Shown: positions 58,384 through 64,000 of the stretch, one piece after another | How positions within the stretch are numbered: the first letter of the stretch is position 1 | How the letters are laid out: every line of letters begins with the position of its first letter | NCBI RefSeq assembly: GCF_902506455.1 | Contig: NZ_LR733844.1 | Coordinates: 3,576,284-3,640,283 of the forward strand | Length of the DNA stretch: 64,000 nucleotides | From: Sphingomonas sp. 8AM | GTDB lineage: Bacteria; Pseudomonadota; Alphaproteobacteria; Sphingomonadales; Sphingomonadaceae | Direction: 5' to 3' | Notes under the pieces: model-generated | The model's input: the letters and a program-made list of their open reading frames with translations, nothing else | Databases searched by the model: none | Told to the model about the DNA's origin: nothing | Position numbers and translations under genes: made by a program

Positions 58384-59459
58384 TCTATCTCGATTATCAG
58401 GCGACGACGCCGCTCGCGCCCGAGGCGTTCGACGCAATGCTGCCGTGGCTGCGCGACCAGCATGCCAACCCGCACTCGCCGCATCGCGCCGGGCGTGCGG
58501 CGAAGGCGGCGGTCCAAGTGGCGCGCGCGCAGGTCGCGGCGCTGTTGCCTGCCGGCGGGCGCGTGGTGTTCACGAGCGGGGCGACCGAGGCGCTCAACTG
58601 GGCGATCAAGGGCGTGGGGGGCGCGATCGTCACGCAGGCGACCGAACATGCCGCGGTGCTCGATACCGTGGTGGCGAGCGGGCGCGCGAACGTGGTGGTG
58701 CCGGTCGATCGCAACGGGCGCGTCTCGCCGGAGGCGGTCGCGGCGGCGGTGCAGGAGACCGGCGCTCGGCTGGTCGCGGTGATGCTGGTCAATAACGAGA
58801 TCGGGACGATCCAGCCGGTCGCCGAGATTGCGGCGGCGGTGAGGCCGCTCGGCGCGTTGTTGCTGTGCGATGCGGTGCAGGGGTTCGGGCGCGTCGCGAT
58901 ACCGGACGGGTGCGACATGGTCGCGATCTCTGCACACAAGATCTACGGGCCGAAGGGTATTGGCGCTTTGTGGCTGCGGGACGGCGTGACGCTCGCGCCG
59001 CTGCTGCATGGCGGCGATCAGGAGGGCGGGCGATCGGGGACGTTGAGCCCGGCACTGTGCGCGGGGTTCGGAGCGTCGGCGGCGGTGGCCAGGGCACGGA
59101 TGGTGGAGGATGCGGCGGCGGCGGCGCGGTTGTTCGCGGTGGCGCGGGCGCGGCTGAGCGGGTGGACGCTCAACGGTTCCGAAGAGGCGCGCTGGCCGGG
59201 GAATCTGAGCGTGCGGCGCGACGGGCTGGATGTCGCGCGGCTGATGAGCGACGTGCGCGACGTTGCGTTCTCGGCCGGGTCGGCGTGTGCGAGCGGCTCG
59301 GGACGGACCAGCCATGTGCTGCGCGCGATCGGGCTGAGCGATGCGCAGGCGCGCGCGACGATCCGTATCGGCTTCGGGCGCTATACGCGCGAGGAGGAAC
59401 TGGTGGCGGCGCTCGACCGGCTGGTGGCGGCGGCGGACGCGCAGAAGGTGGCGGCATGA
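58380..59459 (+). CDS. Cysteine desulfurase (IscS-type), second of a tandem pair
   Basis: PLP enzyme of 359 residues, paralogous to the preceding product. MIYLDYQATTPLAP, TEHAAVLDT, the PLP lysine in ISAHKIYGPKGIGALW, and the cysteine loop FSAGSACASGSGRTSHVL are all canonical for IscS. A GTG start overlaps the upstream stop (GTGA), and its own stop overlaps the ferredoxin ATG, so the three genes are translationally chained. No scaffold gene (iscU or sufU) is visible nearby. Confidence 0.9.
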   Translation: MIYLDYQATTPLAPEAFDAMLPWLRDQHANPHSPHRAGRAAKAAVQVARAQVAALLPAGGRVVFTSGATEALNWAIKGVGGAIVTQATEHAAVLDTVVASGRANVVVPVDRNGRVSPEAVAAAVQETGARLVAVMLVNNEIGTIQPVAEIAAAVRPLGALLLCDAVQGFGRVAIPDGCDMVAISAHKIYGPKGIGALWLRDGVTLAPLLHGGDQEGGRSGTLSPALCAGFGASAAVARARMVEDAAAAARLFAVARARLSGWTLNGSEEARWPGNLSVRRDGLDVARLMSDVRDVAFSAGSACASGSGRTSHVLRAIGLSDAQARATIRIGFGRYTREEELVAALDRLVAAADAQKVAA

Positions 59460-59743
59460 AGGTGATTTTCGACGGTGACGAACTGGCCGCGACCGCGGGC
59501 GAGCGGTTGCTCGATGTGGCGCGGCGCAACGGGCTGGCGCTGGAGGGGACGTGCAACGGCGATCTGGCGTGCGCGACCTGTCATGTGATCGTCGACGCCG
59601 AGTGGTTCGCGAAGCTGCCGGCGGCGCGCGAGGAAGAAGAGGACATGCTCGATCTGGTCAATGACGCGCGGCGGACCAGCCGGCTGGCGTGCCAGATCGT
59701 GCTGACCCCGGAATTCGACAAGCTTTCTGTTAGCTTACCATAG
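59456..59743 (+). CDS. Adrenodoxin-type [2Fe-2S] ferredoxin
   Basis: Electron carrier of 95 residues. The cluster ligands are C33, C39, C42 and C79, giving the exact CX5CX2CX36C pattern of Isc-type ferredoxins (CNGDLACATC then RLACQI). It likely donates electrons for Fe-S cluster assembly with the adjacent desulfurases. ATGA overlap with the upstream gene supports one operon. Confidence 0.94.
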   Translation: MKVIFDGDELAATAGERLLDVARRNGLALEGTCNGDLACATCHVIVDAEWFAKLPAAREEEEDMLDLVNDARRTSRLACQIVLTPEFDKLSVSLP

Positions 59744-59813
59744 GGTTCAGGGTCGGTGCAGCGCTGCCGGAGCATCTTGCCAATCAGGGCAGGGGATTTC
59801 GGGAGTAGAGCGT

Positions 59814-60143
59814 ATGAAACTGATGACCTTGAGCTTCGCGGGCCTGATGGCGGCGATGACGCTGGTACCGACCGCCGCGACGGCGCAACCGGGACCGCGA
59901 CATGGCTGGGACGACCGCCGCGGCTGGGATGACCGTCGCGACGACCGTCGCGGGTATGACGATCGGCGCGGACGCGATGACCGGCGCGGATGGAATGATC
60001 GGCGCGGATACCGCAGCGATCGTGGCTGGCGCGGAGATCGCTATGCGTGGAACGGCTATCGCGGGCCGCGCGCGCAGACGGTGTGCCGCTGGGTAGACGG
60101 TTATTACGGGCCGGAGCGCCGCTGTTTCCGCGTGCGTCGCTAA
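59814..60143 (+). CDS. Secreted protein with DDRRG repeats (109 aa)
   Basis: MKLMTLSFAGLMAAMTLVPT and on to AQ is a signal peptide. The mature chain is a near-perfect DDRRGW/Y repeat of about 55 residues (GWDDRRGWDDRRDDRRGYDD), then a short C-terminal module with two cysteines (QTVCRWVDGYYGPERRCFRV). The repeated acidic/basic alternation suggests a disordered, charge-balanced linker. Similar RcnB-like or YXWGXW-type secreted proteins occur in sphingomonads, but identity is uncertain. Confidence 0.7.
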   Translation: MKLMTLSFAGLMAAMTLVPTAATAQPGPRHGWDDRRGWDDRRDDRRGYDDRRGRDDRRGWNDRRGYRSDRGWRGDRYAWNGYRGPRAQTVCRWVDGYYGPERRCFRVRR

Positions 60144-60190
60144 CGGCTTGACGCTTTGACTTGATCGCGCCGCCCGGCTCCGCCATATGG

Positions 60191-60292
60191 CGCGCGGGAG
60201 TCGGGCGGACGTGGTCGTCGCCAACTTGGTCAGGTCCTGACGGAAGCAGCCACAACGATTTCGCCGCGGGTCGTTCCGGCTCCCACCGCGCG
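60191..60292 (+). ncRNA. ffs: Signal recognition particle RNA (4.5S-type)
   Basis: The universally conserved tetraloop/symmetric-loop region is present: GGTCAGGTC at 60228-60236, then CTGAC and GGAAGCAGCC at 60242-60251. The ends pair: GGGAGTCGG (60196-60204) with CCGGCTCCC (60276-60284), extended by CGCGC (60191-60195) with GCGCG (60288-60292). The size of about 100 bases fits small bacterial SRP RNA. It lies upstream of dnaX, a frequent arrangement in alphaproteobacteria. Exact ends are estimated from pairing. Confidence 0.93.
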
Positions 60293-60370
60293 GACAGCGA
60301 GAGAGCGGCCTTGCCGCTCCACGCTGGCAAGCGCGGCCGGCGGGGCGGCGCAGCCGAACCCGACCGACGA

Positions 60371-60400
60371 CGCGGCTTTGCCGCGGCGGGTTTTCTTCTT
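60371..60400 (+). terminator. Probable terminator downstream of the SRP RNA
   Basis: CGCGGC-TTT-GCCGCG forms a perfect 6-bp stem with a 3-base loop, followed by GCGGG and the T-rich run TTTTCTTCTT. It lies about 80 bases after the SRP RNA. The remainder of the 324-base gap to dnaX (60293-60616) holds short GC-rich palindromic repeat remnants (for example CCCCTGCCTGCGCAGGGG) and no gene. Confidence 0.55.
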
Positions 60401-60616
60401 CGACACATTGGCGTTGGCTGAACCCGGCGAGCGGTTCGCGGGACTTCACAGCCATGGGCCCCTGCCTGCGCAGGGGCGACGGTGGTGCTGTATCGGGCAG
60501 CGGCAAGCCGGGCTCCGGATCTCGTCCGGGGCGACGGATCCCGGTCGGTCGGCGGTCCCTGCTATCCCCGGAGAAGCCTTCGACAAGCCGCGCGTGCGCT
60601 CCTATATCCCACGGCA

Positions 60617-62257
60617 ATGTCCGACTCTCTCGACCTCGGTACGCCGCCGCAGCCTGTGGCAAGCGCGCAGCCTTATCGCGTGCTGGCGCGCAAATACCGG
60701 CCGCAGACGTTTGGCGCGCTGATCGGGCAGGACGCGATGGTCCAGACGCTCGGCAATGCGATCAAGCGCGACCGGATCGCGCATGCCTTTCTGCTGACCG
60801 GGGTGCGCGGGGTCGGCAAGACCTCGACCGCGCGGCTGATCGCCAAGGCGCTCAATTGTATCGGGCCGGACGAGCAGGGTGGCCCTACGATCGATCCGTG
60901 CGGTACGTGCGAGCCGTGCCGCGCGATCGCCGAGGGGCGGCATATCGATGTGATCGAGATGGACGCCGCCAGCCATACCGGCATCGACGACGTGCGCGAG
61001 ATCATCGAGGCATCGCGCTATGCCGCCGTGTCGGCGCGCTACAAGATCTACATCATCGACGAAGTCCATATGCTGTCGAAGGCGGCGTTCAACGGGCTGC
61101 TCAAGACGCTGGAGGAGCCGCCGGCGCATGTGAAATTCCTGTTCGCCACCACCGAGGTGAACAAGGTGCCGGTGACGGTGCTGTCGCGCTGCCAGCGCTT
61201 CGACCTGCGGCGCATCCCGGCGCAGTTGCTTGCCGAGCATTTCGGGCGTGTCGTCGAGGCGGAGGGCGCGCAGGCCGACGACGAGGCGCTGGCGTTGATC
61301 GCGCGGGCGGCGGAAGGGTCGGCGCGCGACGGGTTGTCGATTCTCGATCAGGCGATCGCGCATGCCGATCTGGAAGGCGGCGGGGTGCGCGCCGAGGCGG
61401 TGCGCGAGATGCTGGGGCTGTCGGACCGCAACGCGGTGCGCGACCTGCTGGCGCTGGTGCTTGCGGCGGATGCGCCGGGCGCGCTGGCGGCGCTGCGGCG
61501 GCAATATGATCTGGGCGTCGATCCGCTCGGCGTGATGCGCGCGCTGCTGGAGGCGGTGCATGGCGTGACGCAGGTGAAGGTGGGCGCGCCCGACGATGCC
61601 GCGCAGCCGGCCGAGGAGCGCGCGGCGTATCGTGAGTGGGCCGGCAAGCTGTCGTTCCCGGCGCTGCACCGGCTGTGGCAATTGTTCCTGAAGGGGCATG
61701 AGGAGGTCGGGCGCGCGGCGCTGCCGATCGAGACCGCCGAGATGGCGATCCTGCGCGCAATCCATGCCTCGACCTTGCCTGACCCGGGCGAGCTGGCGCG
61801 GCGGCTGGCGGCGGGTGACGTGCCGGTTGCCGCGGCACCGAGCGCGCCGGCTGCGCCGGTCGCGCCACCGGCCCCGGAGGATCTCGCGCCGAAGGAATTT
61901 GCGGGGGTGCTGTCGCTGCTCGACGAGCGCGGGAAGCTGGACCTGCTGGTGCGGTTGCGGCGCGGCGCGAGCCTCGTGCGCTATACCCCGCCCGAGATCG
62001 TGTTCAGCGGGACGCGGCCGCTGTCGACCGATACGCTGACCGAACTGGCGGCGGTGCTGCGCGAGGCGACGGGGACGCCGTGGAAGCTGGCGATGGCCGA
62101 CCTGCCCGGGGCACCGACGATGTACGAGGCCGAGCAGGATCTGGTGCAGGCGCGGCATGACGCGGCGCGCGCGCATCCGATCGTCGCCGCCGCGTTCGAT
62201 GCCTTTCCGGGCGCCGAACTGATCGACCCGAAACCTGCGCAGAGGAGTATTACATGA
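60617..62257 (+). CDS. dnaX: DNA polymerase III subunits gamma/tau
   Basis: Clamp-loader ATPase of 546 residues. Residues 1-22 precede the AAA+ domain: Walker A GVRGVGKTST (K68), zinc ligands C81, C95, C98 and C101, Walker B IIDEVHML, sensor 1 FATTEV and the SRC motif LSRCQRF. An Ala/Pro linker at about 400-420 leads to the tau C-terminal region (ELAAVLREATGTPWKLAM). No obvious frameshift signal for a gamma form was seen. ATG 60617 gives MSDSLDLGTPP. The stop overlaps the ybaB ATG. Confidence 0.96.
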   Translation: MSDSLDLGTPPQPVASAQPYRVLARKYRPQTFGALIGQDAMVQTLGNAIKRDRIAHAFLLTGVRGVGKTSTARLIAKALNCIGPDEQGGPTIDPCGTCEPCRAIAEGRHIDVIEMDAASHTGIDDVREIIEASRYAAVSARYKIYIIDEVHMLSKAAFNGLLKTLEEPPAHVKFLFATTEVNKVPVTVLSRCQRFDLRRIPAQLLAEHFGRVVEAEGAQADDEALALIARAAEGSARDGLSILDQAIAHADLEGGGVRAEAVREMLGLSDRNAVRDLLALVLAADAPGALAALRRQYDLGVDPLGVMRALLEAVHGVTQVKVGAPDDAAQPAEERAAYREWAGKLSFPALHRLWQLFLKGHEEVGRAALPIETAEMAILRAIHASTLPDPGELARRLAAGDVPVAAAPSAPAAPVAPPAPEDLAPKEFAGVLSLLDERGKLDLLVRLRRGASLVRYTPPEIVFSGTRPLSTDTLTELAAVLREATGTPWKLAMADLPGAPTMYEAEQDLVQARHDAARAHPIVAAAFDAFPGAELIDPKPAQRSIT

Positions 62258-62577
62258 AGGATCTCAACGACATTCTGGCGATGGCCCAGAACGTCCAGAA
62301 CGAACTGCAAAAGGCGCAGGACAGCCTCGACACGATCGAGGTCGAAGGCGTCGCGGGCGGCGGGCTGGTGAAGGTCAAGGCCTCGGCCAAGGGGCGGATC
62401 ATTTCGGTCGCGCTTGACGATTCGCTGATCGTGCCGTCCGAGAAGCAGATGCTCGAAGACCTGATCGCGGCGGCGCTCAACGATGCGCGCGCCAAGGCGG
62501 ATGCGGCATCATCGACCGAGATGTCGAAGATGACCAGCGGGCTGCCGCTGCCGCCGGGGTTCAAGCTGCCGTTCTGA
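62254..62577 (+). CDS. YbaB/EbfC-family nucleoid-associated protein
   Basis: Small DNA-binding protein of 107 residues that dimerises through long helices. KDLNDILAMAQNVQNELQKA, GVAGGGLVKVKASAKGRII and LEDLIAAALNDARAKAD match YbaB/EbfC. The ATGA overlap with dnaX is the classic dnaX-ybaB arrangement, usually followed by recR, which is absent here. Confidence 0.94.
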   Translation: MKDLNDILAMAQNVQNELQKAQDSLDTIEVEGVAGGGLVKVKASAKGRIISVALDDSLIVPSEKQMLEDLIAAALNDARAKADAASSTEMSKMTSGLPLPPGFKLPF

Positions 62578-62666
62578 TCCGGATCGGGACAGCCAAGTCC
62601 TTTCGGTTACGGAACATTGCCGAAGCGGTCGCATTCATGGCTCCATCAATCGAGAGGGAGAGAGCC

Positions 62667-62912
62667 ATGAGTGACGATCGCGTAACGCAGACGCCGCACA
62701 CCACGATCATCGAGCGCCGCCGCGGCGGCGGTGGCGGGGTGCTGATCGGGCTGGCGGTGCTGATCGTGGTGGCGGTCGCGGCCTATTTCATGATCGCGCG
62801 CGGCGATAGCGAGACGGCCAAGAACAATGCGATCACCTCGGCGGCGAAGAGCGTCGAGAGCACCGCGGACAAGGCCGGGTCGGCGATTGACGGGGCTGCT
62901 GACAAGAAGTGA
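62667..62912 (+). CDS. Small single-pass membrane protein (81 aa)
   Basis: A basic N-terminal cytoplasmic part (TIIERRRGGGGG) precedes one hydrophobic helix (VLIGLAVLIVVAVAAYFMI), then a polar, helix-forming tail rich in Ala/Lys/Asp (AITSAAKSVESTADKAGSAI) presumably on the periplasmic side. GAGAGGGAGAG lies before ATG 62667. The tail resembles stress-type amphipathic proteins. Function unknown. Confidence 0.7.
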   Translation: MSDDRVTQTPHTTIIERRRGGGGGVLIGLAVLIVVAVAAYFMIARGDSETAKNNAITSAAKSVESTADKAGSAIDGAADKK

Positions 62913-62919
62913 GGATCGT

Positions 62920-62942
62920 GACCCCGGATGTGATCCGGGGTC
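62920..62942. repeat. Short hairpin of the CCCCGGAT/ATCCGGGG family
   Basis: GACCCCGGAT-GTG-ATCCGGGGTC is a perfect 10-bp stem with a 3-base loop, seven bases after the stop of the small membrane-protein gene. It is the core of the longer repeat at 48778-48862. It lacks a downstream T-run. Confidence 0.65.
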
Positions 62943-62983
62943 CCTCCTCCAGATCGTCATGACGTATGGTGAAGTGTACCGTC

Positions 62984-63060
62984 CGTCATTGCGAGCGTAG
63001 CGAAGCAATCCAGGGCGTCATGGTCCGACTCTGGATTGCTTCGCTACGCTCGCAATGACG
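62984..63060. repeat. 77-bp palindrome, copy 5
   Basis: CGTCATTGCGAGCGTAGCG and CGCTACGCTCGCAATGACG are perfect arms, continued inward by AAGCAATCCAG and CTGGATTGCTT. The centre (GGCGTCATGGTCCGAC) is close to copy 3 and in the same orientation. Nothing else recognisable occurs between 63061 and 63152. Confidence 0.9.
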
Positions 63061-63152
63061 TGTTGAGGTGACGTCACCGGGCATTGATTGAACGCTGGAT
63101 CGGAGCGGAGCCTCGGATCAAGGCCGAGCGACGGCTGCCGGCAAGGTGCATC

Positions 63153-64000
63153 TTACAACAGCGATCCCTGCCGGACGCCGCTCTCGCGCGGCGCCTGACG
63201 GAAGGCGGCGGTGGGGTCGATGTAGGGCAGGTCGGGGCGCCGGCCGGCGAACAGCTCTTCGAGCGTGACGATCTGGAGACGCGGGTAGCTTTTGCCCGTC
63301 GCGGCGGCGGTGAAGCGGCCGGCGGCGGCGGCTTCCTTCTCCATCGGTCGCGACGGCACGACCTTGGTGACGAACACCGCGGCGGCGGCTTTCTCGCGGA
63401 TCATCGCGGAATGCAGGTCGCGGATCATCGTGACGCCGACATGGTCGCCGCCTTTCACCGACACCAGCGCGCGCTCGGTGCGGCGCCCGTCGGGCTTGAA
63501 GTAGATGATCCCGTCGATGCCGCCATCCGCGCCCTTCTTGCGGCCGGCATAGGGCATGGCGTCGACCATCGACACCGCCCACCATTGGAACTGGTATTTG
63601 TCGCGGCGGGCGAGGTCTTCGGCGGAGGCGAGGTCGCGCGGGGTGCCCTCGACCGTAAAGGCGACGCCGGGGAAGGCGGCCTGCATCCGCTTCTCGATCA
63701 GCGAGATAGCAAGATGCGTGACGTCGATCCCGATCCACTGGCGGTGGAGCTTCTGTGCGGCGTGGACGGCGGTGCCGCAGCCGCAGAACGGGTCGAGCAC
63801 GATGTCGCCCTCGTTCGAGGACGCGGCGATGATCCGCTCCAGCAGCGCGAGCGGCTTTTGCGTGGGGTAGCCGAGCCGCTCCTGCGCCTGCGAGTTGAGC
63901 GCGGGGATGTCGGCCCATAGCGCCTGCACCGGCATTCCCTTCGCCTCGTCGAGATAGCGTTTGAGGCGGATGCCGCCGCTGCGCGTGAAGTGCAGCCGGC
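63153..64000 (-). CDS. DNA N4/N6-methyltransferase with Mrr-like C-terminal domain (5' end beyond window)
   Basis: The frame is open to the right edge, so the N-terminus, including the DPPY/SPPY catalytic motif, is missing. The visible part holds the end of a beta-class methyltransferase: GYPTQKPLALLERIIAASS, DPFCGCGTAVHAAQKL (SAM motif I) and GIDVTHLAISLI. After about 95 visible residues comes a restriction-endonuclease-like region: GADGGIDGIIYFKP, ALVSVKGGDHVGV (D...xxK nuclease signature) and RDLHSAMIREKAAAAVFVTK, as in Mrr-type domains. It may be a fused restriction-modification or a modification-only enzyme; the recognition site cannot be read. Confidence 0.85.
   Translation of the reverse strand, partial: RLHFTRSGGIRLKRYLDEAKGMPVQALWADIPALNSQAQERLGYPTQKPLALLERIIAASSNEGDIVLDPFCGCGTAVHAAQKLHRQWIGIDVTHLAISLIEKRMQAAFPGVAFTVEGTPRDLASAEDLARRDKYQFQWWAVSMVDAMPYAGRKKGADGGIDGIIYFKPDGRRTERALVSVKGGDHVGVTMIRDLHSAMIREKAAAAVFVTKVVPSRPMEKEAAAAGRFTAAATGKSYPRLQIVTLEELFAGRRPDLPYIDPTAAFRQAPRESGVRQGSLL

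Noticed and set aside
1-64000. CRISPR array, tRNA or prophage
   Set aside because: No regularly spaced direct repeats, tRNA cloverleaf, integrase or phage structural genes were recognised. The repeats present are dispersed inverted repeats, not arrays.

Overview
This window looks like a chromosomal stretch from a sphingomonad (alphaproteobacterial order Sphingomonadales, Sphingomonas-like). The supporting signs are very high GC with strong third-position G/C bias, an RNase E with an acidic/His-rich S1 insert and a C-terminal GWW peptide, long-form PstC and PstA, a DUF2794 gene, a lone TonB, TonB-dependent receptors, and several families of short palindromic repeats of the kind common in sphingomonads. 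It is mostly a core chromosome with densely packed short operons and many start/stop overlaps. One transposase gene is cut by the left edge and one DNA methyltransferase-nuclease gene is cut by the right edge.

Region 1-12 kb: an IS5-like end; a periplasmic quality-control pair (BepA-like M48 protease with TPRs, and a DsbA/ScsC-type thiol oxidoreductase); rne with a long leader; then an envelope/translation run (N-acetylmuramoyl-alanine amidase, SMR exporter, PBP1A, peptide release factor 2, lipoprotein methyltransferase). Region 12-20 kb: thyA, the opgD-opgH pair for osmoregulated periplasmic glucans, and isocitrate lyase with a 52-residue gene just upstream, divergent from a RamB/ScfR-type regulator that has a palindrome over its own promoter.

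Region 20-32 kb: mixed housekeeping (NMO-like flavoprotein, gamma-carbonic anhydrase-like protein, LplT-like MFS, pgsA, moaDE, tonB), then the peroxide module oxyR <> ahpC-ahpD, then a TauE-type permease divergent from cysE. Region 32-40 kb, minus strand: phoR-pstS-pstC-pstA-pstB-phoU-phoB, the complete phosphate sensing and uptake system, with a three-unit Pho box inside the end of phoR. Region 40-45 kb: gph, glmU, glmS (UDP-GlcNAc supply) and a Baeyer-Villiger-type monooxygenase.

Region 45-57 kb is the most accessory-looking: an acetylesterase/TonB-receptor/monooxygenase operon divergent from a LacI regulator; an asparagine-synthetase-like protein that has lost the key residues of both active sites; a polyamine pair (group IV decarboxylase plus deoxyhypusine-synthase-like protein); a threonine-dehydratase-like gene; and a DUF559 gene bracketed by 40-bp inverted repeats. 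Region 57-64 kb: tandem cysteine desulfurases with a [2Fe-2S] ferredoxin, the SRP RNA, dnaX-ybaB, and the edge methyltransferase with an Mrr-like C-terminal domain.

One 77-bp palindrome recurs five times (2.4, 11.7, 25.6, 27.3 and 63.0 kb) at near-constant length, and three other repeat families are also present. I see no CRISPR array, tRNA, rRNA, prophage or complete named defence system. Several starts were moved downstream of the longest open frame on the evidence of Shine-Dalgarno sites, signal peptides or overlaps. Three small genes (18238-18396, 21757-21930, 55941-56120) are short or GTG-started.
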